A stretch of DNA of 14,156 nt from Anaerolineales bacterium (GTDB lineage Bacteria > Chloroflexota > Anaerolineae > Promineifilales > Promineifilaceae): assembly GCA_020432595.1 (NCBI GenBank), contig JAGQGA010000045.1, positions 1 through 14,156 on the forward strand. The letters are read 5' to 3'. The notes beneath the pieces are model-generated. The model searched no databases. It saw only the letters and a list, made by a program, of their open reading frames with translations, and was not told the DNA's origin. Below, piece by piece: positions 1-6,469 of this stretch (position 1 is its first letter; the number at the start of each line of letters is the position of its first letter). The position numbers and the translations under genes were made by a program.

Positions 1-551
1 GGCTGCTAGTGCCGTCACTCTTTTTTGGCTCGATGGTCGCCGCCATTTTTGCCGCCCTCTTGGGCTACACCCCCATGACGCTGGTCATTCCGGCCATGAC
101 CGCCAGCCTCGTCTCCATCGTCAACGTGCCGCTGGCCGCCATTTTGTTCACGGTGGAGGTGTTTGGGGCGCACTACATGCTTCCCGCCCTCATTGTGCTG
201 GTGGTGACCAGCATCTTGGCTCATGACCACACCATTTACCGCACGCAGCGCGAAAAGCTGGGCAAGCGGCAGCTTTTGCCCGGCATCTCCACCCGCCGCG
301 TCAAAATTCCAGCGCACTGGGCGGGCAAAACGCTCATTGACCTCGATTTTCGCAATCGGTTTGAGCTAAACGCTATTGGCCTGCTGGAACTGCAGGGGGT
401 GGATGGTATTCCCCACGTGCGGATACAGGATGCCTCAACGACGGTGCTGGAGGAGGGGGATATTTTGGTGGTGTTGGGAACGGATGAGAAGTTGGCGGGG
501 TTGGAAACGGCCGTTCGTGCCACACAGGAAACAATAATTGATGCAGATTAA
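1..551 (+). CDS. CLC-type chloride channel/antiporter, C-terminal part with TrkA-C domain (5' end outside window)
   Basis: The frame is open to the left edge, so only the last 182 codons are visible and the true start lies outside. The first visible residues (LLVPSLFFGSM) match the conserved CLC helix that reads GG-x-F-x-PSLF-x-G in the family. Hydrophobic segments follow, including a stretch close to the CLC pattern NVPLAAILFTVEVFG, up to about visible residue 75. The remaining ~100 residues are soluble and resemble a TrkA-C (RCK-C) domain: RRVKIPAHWAGKTLIDLDFR, then EGDILVVLGT. CLC proteins move chloride or exchange chloride for protons in the cytoplasmic membrane; TrkA-C domains are thought to bind ligands and gate transport. 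This fusion is known in bacteria. The stop overlaps the cupin gene by 11 bp, so the two are probably co-transcribed. The family assignment is firm; channel versus exchanger cannot be decided because the pore motifs lie off the window. Confidence 0.88.
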   Translation, partial: LLVPSLFFGSMVAAIFAALLGYTPMTLVIPAMTASLVSIVNVPLAAILFTVEVFGAHYMLPALIVLVVTSILAHDHTIYRTQREKLGKRQLLPGISTRRVKIPAHWAGKTLIDLDFRNRFELNAIGLLELQGVDGIPHVRIQDASTTVLEEGDILVVLGTDEKLAGLETAVRATQETIIDAD

Positions 552-1254
552 ACAGCTATTAACCTATGATCAATCTGGCGGGGGAAAAACGGCCGTTATC
601 GAAACCACGCTGCCCCCACACGCCCATCTGCCGCTGACCAGACACCCCGAAGAAAGGCTTTACTACATTCTCGATGGGCGCGGCATCATGAGCATCTATG
701 ACCCCGCCCCAGAGGGAGACGTGTACGAGCTGCGGCAAGATATTGCTATCTACCTAACGCCCGGCATTGATCACGAAATCATCAACATCGGCGATGGCCC
801 CTTGCGCTATATCACTTTCTTGGTCAAAGGCGGCATTGTCCCCGACGGAGGTTTGAATTGGGCGGCGGTGAGCCAACGGGGTGTGGTGGTCGAAGCCCCA
901 GTTGTCGGTTCAGGGGTTGCTGTCACCAAAGTTTTAGATGAGGGCAGCAACCCTTCCCAGGACGAAGGCCAGCATTTGCGAATCCGCGATATTTGGCTGC
1001 GCCGTCCGCAAAAGTTTGCCAACGCCGAACACCTGACGCTGGCTCCGGGACGGGCTACGCGGCTGCACACCCATTATGACACCTGCGAAACCAGCTATAT
1101 TCTTTATGGCGAGGGGGTTTTTGTTTGGGATGATCAGGAAATCCCTTTCCAGGCGGGGTCAGTTGTTAGCTATCCGCTTGGCGTGATGCGTAAAGTGATC
1201 AATACGGGTCGCTTTCCGCTTGCCTATGTCCTTATCGCGTCATTTCTGGATTAA
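541..1254 (+). CDS. Bicupin (two cupin domains) protein, function unknown
   Basis: A protein of 237 aa with two cupin beta-barrel domains. Domain 1 has HAH at 27-29, an acidic pair at 37-38 and the second motif PGIDHEIIN. Domain 2 fits the first cupin motif exactly: G, five residues, H176-T-H178, four residues, E183, six residues, G. Its second motif (SYPLGVMRKVIN) has Arg217 where the usual metal-ligand His stands. I therefore expect domain 1 to bind metal and domain 2 to be modified or inactive. Cupins include dioxygenases, isomerases and sugar-binding proteins, so no reaction can be named. I chose ATG 541 over the TTG at 538 because AGGAA at 526-530 sits 10 nt upstream of it. It overlaps the CLC gene by 11 bp, which suggests one operon. 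Its 3' end overlaps the convergent regulator gene by 23 bp. Confidence 0.85.
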   Translation: MQIKQLLTYDQSGGGKTAVIETTLPPHAHLPLTRHPEERLYYILDGRGIMSIYDPAPEGDVYELRQDIAIYLTPGIDHEIINIGDGPLRYITFLVKGGIVPDGGLNWAAVSQRGVVVEAPVVGSGVAVTKVLDEGSNPSQDEGQHLRIRDIWLRRPQKFANAEHLTLAPGRATRLHTHYDTCETSYILYGEGVFVWDDQEIPFQAGSVVSYPLGVMRKVINTGRFPLAYVLIASFLD

Positions 1255-2704
1255 CCAACTGCCCTAGCACCCCCGCCAGCCGCCGCACGCCTTCCTCAAT
1301 TTCTGCTTCCGCCACGCCGCTAAAGCTGAGCAGAATGGAGGGCGGGGCAGTTTTTTGCAGGTGGTAAGGGGCACCAGGCGTAACACCGACCCCACAAACG
1401 GCCGTTTCTCGCACCACCGCCCGTTCATCCACTCCCTCTGGCAAATAAACCAGCAGGTGGGTGCCGCCTGCCACCCGCGAAAAGCAAACCTTGTCGCCAA
1501 TATGTTTGTCCAGGGCAGTCGTCAATGTCTCCCAACGCTTCTGGTAGACGTGGCGAAGCTGCCGCAAATGGGTTTCAAAATGCCCTTCGCGCATAAAGTC
1601 GGCTACGGCCACCTGGTTGTGCAGCGGGGTGTTGCCATGAAGCAGCCGTTTAGCATGAATAAACGGCCGTTTCAACGACATGGGCAATACGACATACCCC
1701 AATTGCAACGCCGGGAACATCAGCTTGGACAGGTCGCCCAGATAGACTACATGTCCGTTTTCGTCCAACCCTTGGAGAGCAGTTAACGGCCGTTCGCCAT
1801 AGCGCAAATCCCCATCCGTGTCGTCCTCAATGATCAGTGCCTGCTGCCGCTTGGCCCAGGCCAGCAGTGCCAGCCGCTGCGGCAGCAGCAGCGGCCCACC
1901 GTGCGGAAATTGGTGGGCGGGGGTTACAAGTGCCAACCGCGCCCGGCTTTCTGTTGGAATGGCCGATACGGGGAACCCAGCATCGTCAACAGGCAGAGGG
2001 CTTAGCTGTGCCCCGTGCGCTTGCAGCAATCTATAGGCTGCCCGGTTGCCCGGTGTTTCCACCAGCACTTCATTCCCGCTTTGCAGCAGCAGTCGCGCTA
2101 AAATATCAAGTGTCTGTTGTGCGCCGCTGACCATAACAATCTGTTCTGGCTGGCACTGCACGCCGCGCTGCCGCATGAGATGGCTGGCAATGGCTTCACG
2201 CAATGGTTTGTAACCAGCCGCTGAACTGTTGCAGGCTAACAGATCATCCCCATTATTCAGCACGCGGCTCATGGTGCGCCGCCAAAGGTCATAGGGAAAA
2301 CCGGTGGCGCGGATTCGCCCAGGCGTAAAATCAATCTCAAATGGGTGATGGCACTGGGGATGCGGTGGGCGGTTCGTGAGTTGGGTGCCCCAACCAGATA
2401 AGGATGGCTGGAATGGTTCTGGCTTGGCTGGCAGCGGCCATTGACGGCCGTTTACGGGTAAATTGTGCGCTACATAGGTGCCAGCCCCGGTGCGCCCCTC
2501 CACAAACCCTTCCACTTCAAGCTGTTCATATGCTTGCAGCACGGTGACGCGGGCGATGCTGTGAACGGCAGCCAGCCGTCGCGTGGCGGGCAGCCGTGAT
2601 CCGGCGGGCAGGGCACCATTGAGAATTAACGGCCGTAATTGGCGATAAATTTGTTGGTATAGGGGAATCGCACTATGTTTGTCTAGCTGTAATGAAATGT
2701 CCAT
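1232..2704 (-). CDS. MocR/PdxR-type transcriptional regulator (GntR HTH + aminotransferase-like domain)
   Basis: A protein of 490 aa, the normal size for the MocR branch of the GntR family. Residues ~1-85 form a GntR winged helix (PLYQQIYRQLRPLILNG, then AGSRLPATRRLA and VLQAYEQLEVEGFV). Residues ~110-485 are a fold-type-I aminotransferase domain. The PLP lysine is K327 in YLGDLSKLMFPALQLGY, and TPAHQFPHGG matches the family's TPSHQFPTG. The position that usually reads EDDYD reads EDDTD, so Thr296 replaces the tyrosine that normally contacts the PLP ring oxygen (Tyr281 in GabR). Such proteins use PLP or a PLP-amino acid adduct as effector and often control vitamin B6 or GABA genes; no B6 or GABA gene is in view here. 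I see no Shine-Dalgarno before the ATG. It is divergent from the TetR gene across 147 bp, so the two may share operators. It contains two RP-phase copies and one TAV-phase copy of the AACGGCCGTT palindrome. Confidence 0.9.
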   Translation of the reverse strand: MDISLQLDKHSAIPLYQQIYRQLRPLILNGALPAGSRLPATRRLAAVHSIARVTVLQAYEQLEVEGFVEGRTGAGTYVAHNLPVNGRQWPLPAKPEPFQPSLSGWGTQLTNRPPHPQCHHPFEIDFTPGRIRATGFPYDLWRRTMSRVLNNGDDLLACNSSAAGYKPLREAIASHLMRQRGVQCQPEQIVMVSGAQQTLDILARLLLQSGNEVLVETPGNRAAYRLLQAHGAQLSPLPVDDAGFPVSAIPTESRARLALVTPAHQFPHGGPLLLPQRLALLAWAKRQQALIIEDDTDGDLRYGERPLTALQGLDENGHVVYLGDLSKLMFPALQLGYVVLPMSLKRPFIHAKRLLHGNTPLHNQVAVADFMREGHFETHLRQLRHVYQKRWETLTTALDKHIGDKVCFSRVAGGTHLLVYLPEGVDERAVVRETAVCGVGVTPGAPYHLQKTAPPSILLSFSGVAEAEIEEGVRRLAGVLGQLVNPEMTR

Positions 2705-2719
2705 GATGTTTGCTACGAT

Positions 2720-2728
2720 TTGTTACAA
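2720..2728. promoter_or_regulatory. Small operator-like palindrome in the MocR/TetR divergent region
   Basis: TTGTTACAA is a perfect 4+1+4 palindrome 16 bp in front of the MocR-type start codon, in the spacer shared with the TetR gene. Its position would suit autoregulation, but it is short enough to arise by chance. Confidence 0.2.
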
Positions 2729-2758
2729 TACAACTCAGGTTGCCGAAAGTTAAAAAGT

Positions 2759-2787
2759 TTGACAGGTCTTGCCACCTCATCTATCCT
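2759..2787 (+). promoter_or_regulatory. Sigma70-like promoter for the TetR-family gene
   Basis: A perfect -35 box TTGACA (2759-2764), a 17-nt spacer and TATCCT (2782-2787) as -10 lie 65 bp upstream of the TetR start at 2852. The -35 is consensus and the -10 matches at four of six positions. It lies between two divergent regulator genes, so either regulator could act on it. Confidence 0.5.
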
Positions 2788-2851
2788 CCATAGAAAAGGC
2801 ACACAGACAAGCTGATTATGCACAGGAAACGTTAAGATTCAAATTTCAATT

Positions 2852-3490
2852 ATGCCATATCGAAGCAGTGAAAAGACTAGGCAAAAAAAGGACACCAAGC
2901 GCACGGCCATGATGCAAGCGGCTGTGCATGTGTTTGCTGAAAAAGGGTACCATGCTGCCACCGTGCGCGATGTCGTAAGGGCGGCGGGGGTCGCCATTGG
3001 CACGTTTTACTTTTATTTTCCTGACAAAGAGACGCTTTTTGTTCACTTATACGAGGAAACGGCGCAATTTTTGTCCCAAACTATTCGCCAGGCGGTGAAT
3101 GGGCGCAGCCAGTTGCCGCACCAGATTAGTGCCGGGCTACAGGCATATCTCAACATTGCTGAGTATGAGCCAGCGGTGGTGCAACTGCTGCTGGTGGGGG
3201 GTATTGGGGCGGTGCCGTCGCTGGCGGCCAAGCGTACCGAGTTCCGCGAAAGTTTAACCACCATTTGGCAGCGGGCACTGGACTTGGCGCAGCAGCAGGG
3301 GCATATTCCGGCGCAAAACACCCGCCGCGTGGCGGAGGCACTGACGGGGGCGTATGATGAGGTGGTGCTGAATGTGATTGGGGATGGGAGTGGGGAGAAG
3401 GAGGAAACGGCCGTTGAGGAGATGATCCTCTTTACCCTTCGCGCTGTGGGGTATCGGGCAGAAACGGCCGTTTCTGCTAATCAAAGTTAA
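2852..3490 (+). CDS. TetR/AcrR-family transcriptional regulator
   Basis: A protein of 212 aa, typical of TetR repressors. The N-terminal DNA-binding domain is clear: helix 1 from about residue 20 (MMQAAVHVFAEKGYHAATV), then the helix-turn-helix RDVVRAAGVAIGTFYFYFPDKETLF at about 39-63. The C-terminal ~140 residues are helical and form the effector-binding and dimer domain, which is too variable to reveal the ligand. ATG 2852 has no good Shine-Dalgarno (the nearest purine run, AGGAAA, is about 25 nt away). Starting at Met20 or Met21 would remove the basic N-terminal arm, so I keep 2852. The stop overlaps the stop of the convergent flavoprotein gene by 4 bp. Two AACGGCCGTT copies lie within the last 90 bp. 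The likely target is itself or the divergent MocR-type gene; the convergent flavoprotein has its own promoter region on the other side. Confidence 0.92.
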   Translation: MPYRSSEKTRQKKDTKRTAMMQAAVHVFAEKGYHAATVRDVVRAAGVAIGTFYFYFPDKETLFVHLYEETAQFLSQTIRQAVNGRSQLPHQISAGLQAYLNIAEYEPAVVQLLLVGGIGAVPSLAAKRTEFRESLTTIWQRALDLAQQQGHIPAQNTRRVAEALTGAYDEVVLNVIGDGSGEKEETAVEEMILFTLRAVGYRAETAVSANQS

Positions 3491-4662
3491 GCCAACTCAT
3501 CTGCGTAGACAATTTGGAAAAGAGAGGGGTCAAGCGGGGAAGACCAACGGCCGTTTATCACCAACTCCGCCGCCAATTTGCCAATCGCATCCGATGGATG
3601 GGCACTGCCGCCGTTGCCGCCCGTCACCAAAAAGATACGCTCATCTACTGCCCCAATAAATGGCTTGCCGTGGGGCGTGTAGCAGACCACACAGGGCTTA
3701 AATTGCCAGCTTAGAAATTCTGTGTCAGGCATCATCTCGCGCAAAGCCGCTTGGAAGGCTGGTAAGTAGGGGTGGCTGGAACTGGTAAACCAGCGACGCA
3801 GGTCGCCCAGGGTGGGCAGAAAATGGTCGGCGGGTGTGTTGCCACCCAGCTTGAGATAAAAACGGCCGTTTGGATAGCGAATCGGCGGCAGCAAATATAA
3901 ATCCCCCAAAATTTCTGACCCAATTTTGTAATTGACTGGCGGCATCTGGCGTAGTTGCGCTGCCGTCTCTGGCGACACTTCGGCCAAAATCGTGGTTTCC
4001 GTTTTATTGACAATGTGGAGCGGGCGGGGCAGCAGGTCAAAGCAGTTAGCAAAGGCACCCGTTGCCAGCAGCACTTTTTCCCCTGTGTAGCTTGTTGTGC
4101 CATCGTCGGTGGTGACGGTGACGTGGCTGCCCTGGTTTTGCACGCGGGTGACAAGGTGGGGAATAACGGCCGTTTTTTGCCCCATCGCCACCGCCAACTG
4201 CGCCCGCACCATCTCACGCGGGTTGATGTAGCCCGTTGGTGCTCCTTCCCAAAAAATATTGAACCCGGCCGGAAAACGAAGCGGCAGTGGCAAATCCGCT
4301 TGCGAAAACTGACGCACGTTGTCGCCGGCCGCCACATGATATGGGTAAATATATTCGGCCGCCGGAGGCGACACCGTTAGCAGCCCCACCGGCTCATAAA
4401 AACCAACCCCGCTGGCCGTCTCCAACGCCCGGTACTGGGCAATCGAGGGGCGGTCAAGCTGCGCCCACACTGCATCCGGCCCATTGTAGGTGGCAATACG
4501 TCCCTGGTCGTAATGGCTGCTAAATACGCCAGGGTGGTTAACCCAATCTTGCGGCTCATCAGGCCCAATTATCGCCACCTTGTCACTGTGCTGGCTCAAA
4601 TACCGCGCCGCCGCCGCTCCAAACAGCCCTTTCCCTACAATGAGGTAATCAAACATAGTCAT
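3487..4662 (-). CDS. FAD-dependent oxidoreductase of the DAO / monomeric sarcosine oxidase-like family
   Basis: A protein of 391 aa, the same length class as monomeric sarcosine oxidase (MSOX). A Rossmann FAD-binding motif lies at the N terminus (VGKGLFG, Gly10/12/15). FSSHYDQGR (47-55) matches the MSOX GSSHGDTR segment with one extra residue. Near the C terminus KPCVVCYTP (322-330) lines up with the MSOX KTC-MYTMTP segment, so Cys324 falls on the cysteine that holds FAD covalently in MSOX. YLKLGGNT aligns with KLGYHT: Lys271 keeps the oxygen-activating lysine, but Asn275 replaces the active-site His. The final GGNGGSAHPSDAIGKLAAELV is the usual C-terminal FAD region. These enzymes oxidise secondary or tertiary amines such as N-methyl amino acids; the substrate here is unknown. 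The start is set by an AAGGAGG 10 nt upstream. The stop overlaps the TetR stop by 4 bp. Confidence 0.87.
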   Translation of the reverse strand: MTMFDYLIVGKGLFGAAAARYLSQHSDKVAIIGPDEPQDWVNHPGVFSSHYDQGRIATYNGPDAVWAQLDRPSIAQYRALETASGVGFYEPVGLLTVSPPAAEYIYPYHVAAGDNVRQFSQADLPLPLRFPAGFNIFWEGAPTGYINPREMVRAQLAVAMGQKTAVIPHLVTRVQNQGSHVTVTTDDGTTSYTGEKVLLATGAFANCFDLLPRPLHIVNKTETTILAEVSPETAAQLRQMPPVNYKIGSEILGDLYLLPPIRYPNGRFYLKLGGNTPADHFLPTLGDLRRWFTSSSHPYLPAFQAALREMMPDTEFLSWQFKPCVVCYTPHGKPFIGAVDERIFLVTGGNGGSAHPSDAIGKLAAELVINGRWSSPLDPSLFQIVYADELA

Positions 4663-4672
4663 AAGTTAGGTG

Positions 4673-4679
4673 CCTCCTT
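4673..4679 (-). promoter_or_regulatory. Strong ribosome binding site of the FAD oxidoreductase
   Basis: AAGGAGG on the - strand lies 10 nt before ATG 4662-4660. A second ATG two codons later would be 16 nt away, so this site decides the start. It is the strongest Shine-Dalgarno in the window. Confidence 0.75.
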
Positions 4680-4686
4680 GTTCCCT

Positions 4687-4753
4687 GTTACTTGTAACCT
4701 GTCGCCCGATTCTTCTCCACATTTTAGCCTCTGCCCCATGAATCGGGTAGAAT
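4687..4753. promoter_or_regulatory. Divergent intergenic region with inverted repeats and a possible -10 box
   Basis: The 109-bp gap between the flavoprotein (-) and the kinase (+) holds GTTAC-TT-GTAAC (4687-4698) and a wider inverted repeat CCCGATT (4705-4711) / AATCGGG (4741-4747). TAGAAT at 4748-4753 could be a -10 for the kinase gene, about 18 bp before its start codon; a matching -35 is weak (TTAGCC). The elements may be operators or part of a dispersed repeat; nothing in the sequence decides this. Confidence 0.3.
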
Positions 4754-4771
4754 CCTGATTGAGGTTCAAGC

Positions 4772-5596
4772 ATGGCTATTGATTATTTGACGATTGGACA
4801 TATTTGTCACGACGTAACGCCAGATGGATTGGTAACGGGTGGCACGGTGGCGTATTCGGGGCGGACGGCGCAGGTGTTGGGATGCAAAACGGCCGTTCTT
4901 ACCAGTGCCCACCCCGATGATGATTGGTTGGCCGCGCTGGGTGACATCGAGCTATGCCGCATTCCCGCCGCCGCCACCACCACCTTTGAAAATGTCTACA
5001 CGCCAAACGGCCGTATTCAAACCCTCCACCACGTGGCCGACCGCCTACTCGCCAGCCACATCCCCAGCGACTGGATGCACCCGGCCATTTTGCACCTTGG
5101 TCCCCTGACCAACGAGGTCGAAGCCGAGATCGTCTATCAATTTCCCAACAGCCTCATTGGGCTAACGCCTCAGGGGTGGATGCGACGCTGGGGCAGCGAC
5201 GGGCGTGTGTTTGCCCGTGAGTGGCCGCTGGCACAAACAATTTTGCCGCTGGCAACGGCCGTTGTGCTCAGCGAAGAAGATTTGCTTTCCCCTGAAATGC
5301 TTACCCAGTACCGCGAATGGTCGCGGCTGCTGGTGTTAACACGCGGCTGGGCCGGCTGCACCGTCTTTATGGGCGACGAAAACCGCCATTTCCCCACTGC
5401 AAAGGTAGAGGAACGTGAATTTACTGGCGCGGGCGACATTTTTGCCGCCGCCTATTTTGTGCGGCTGCACCAAACGGGCGGCAACCCGTGGGCAGCGGCC
5501 GAGTTTGCCAACCAAATCGCCTCGCAGTCGGTAACGCAGGCGGGTATTGATGCCAAAATGGCGCAAATTCAGCGGTATTTGGAAACGAGAATTTAA
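4772..5596 (+). CDS. PfkB-family carbohydrate kinase-like protein
   Basis: A protein of 274 aa, somewhat shorter than ribokinase (about 310). The N-terminal strand reads DYLTIGHICHD. The first PfkB signature is present in altered form (GGTVAYSGRTAQVLG, residues ~23-37). The second signature near the C terminus is FTGAGDIFAAAYF, where G219-A-G-D222 forms the anion hole and catalytic Asp. The usual Asp at the start of DTTGAGD is replaced by Glu216. Family members phosphorylate sugars or nucleosides with ATP in the cytoplasm; the substrate cannot be named. The gene follows a TTGAGG ribosome site at 4759-4764. Downstream is an 87-bp gap with a hairpin and then parA, so it may or may not be in the same transcript. 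Three palindrome copies, one of them a variant (AACGGCCGTA), lie inside the gene. Confidence 0.85.
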   Translation: MAIDYLTIGHICHDVTPDGLVTGGTVAYSGRTAQVLGCKTAVLTSAHPDDDWLAALGDIELCRIPAAATTTFENVYTPNGRIQTLHHVADRLLASHIPSDWMHPAILHLGPLTNEVEAEIVYQFPNSLIGLTPQGWMRRWGSDGRVFAREWPLAQTILPLATAVVLSEEDLLSPEMLTQYREWSRLLVLTRGWAGCTVFMGDENRHFPTAKVEEREFTGAGDIFAAAYFVRLHQTGGNPWAAAEFANQIASQSVTQAGIDAKMAQIQRYLETRI

Positions 5597-5602
5597 TAAC
5601 TT

Positions 5603-5648
5603 ATTGGAGCATAGAGAGTAGAGATTGAAGACCATCTCAATCTCCAAT
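5603..5648. repeat. Intergenic inverted repeat between the PfkB gene and parA
   Basis: ATTGGAG (5603-5609) pairs with CTCCAAT (5642-5648). An alternative inner stem, GAGATTGA (5621-5628) with TCAATCTC (5637-5644), uses some of the same right-hand bases, so the two folds compete. A run of five T follows at 5654-5658, so it could act as a weak terminator for the kinase gene. The repeated AATCTC wording looks like a dispersed intergenic element rather than a plain terminator. Confidence 0.4.
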
Positions 5649-5683
5649 CTCAGTTTTTGGGATAGTAAAAATCGTAAAGACCT

Positions 5684-6469
5684 ATGACCAAAATTTATGC
5701 GGTCGTGAATCAAAAAGGTGGCGTGGGTAAAACAACCAGCGTCATCAACCTGGGTGCGTATTTAGCCAGTTTGGGGCAGCGGGTGCTGATGGTGGATATG
5801 GATCCGCAGGCCAATGCCACCTCTGGCTTTGGCATCAACAAATATGAGTTAGTCCGTTCGACCTATGATCTACTGTTGCAAGAGATTGGGACGGAGGACA
5901 TCATCGCCACTTTATCTGAGTTTAAGGTGGATGTGCTGCCGGCGCATCCGCAGTTGGCGGGGGCAGAGGTGGAACTGGTGAATGTGATTGGGCGGGAGTA
6001 TCGGCTGCAACATGCGCTGGATCGGCTAAACGGCCGTTACGACTACATCCTTATTGACTGCCCCCCCAGCCTCGGCCTGCTCACCGTCAACGCCCTCACC
6101 GCCGCCCGCAGCGGCGTTCTCATCCCCGTCCAGTGTGAATATCTGGCACTTGAAGGGCTGACTCAGCTTACCCAAACCATCGAACTGGTCAACAAATACC
6201 TCAATCCTCAGCTTCACATTCGCGGCCTGATGATGACCATGTACGACAGCCGCACCAACCTAAGCCGCCAGGTGGTGGAAGAAGTGCGCGAACATTTTCC
6301 CAAGCGGGTCTTTCGCACCATCATCCCCCGCAACGTCCGCCTCAGCGAAGCCCCCAGCTATGGGCAGCCCATCAGTGCCTATGCCCCCAATTCGCCGGGG
6401 GCGATTGCCTACAAGGTGTTGGCGACGGAATTGTTAAAAGGTGATAAGGCAAAGGAAACGGCAGCATGA
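5684..6469 (+). CDS. parA: Chromosome-partitioning ATPase ParA (Soj-like)
   Basis: A protein of 261 aa, the usual size of chromosomal ParA/Soj. It begins directly with the deviant Walker A motif KGGVGKTT (residues 11-18), including the signature lysine Lys11. It then has VLMVDMDPQANAT (A' region) and YILIDCPPSLG (Walker B), and has no N-terminal HTH extension as in plasmid P1-type ParA. ParA dimerises with ATP on nucleoid DNA and is released by ParB, which moves parS-bound origin regions apart. Its TGA stop overlaps the parB ATG (ATGA at 6466-6469), so the two are translationally coupled. The ribosome site before ATG 5684 is weak. One palindrome copy encodes NGR at 6029-6038. Confidence 0.96.
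   Translation: MTKIYAVVNQKGGVGKTTSVINLGAYLASLGQRVLMVDMDPQANATSGFGINKYELVRSTYDLLLQEIGTEDIIATLSEFKVDVLPAHPQLAGAEVELVNVIGREYRLQHALDRLNGRYDYILIDCPPSLGLLTVNALTAARSGVLIPVQCEYLALEGLTQLTQTIELVNKYLNPQLHIRGLMMTMYDSRTNLSRQVVEEVREHFPKRVFRTIIPRNVRLSEAPSYGQPISAYAPNSPGAIAYKVLATELLKGDKAKETAA

Noticed and set aside
541..4662. Cupin, MocR, TetR and flavoprotein genes as one functional cluster
   Set aside because: Their orientations alternate (+, -, +, -) and no shared pathway is visible, so co-function is not supported.
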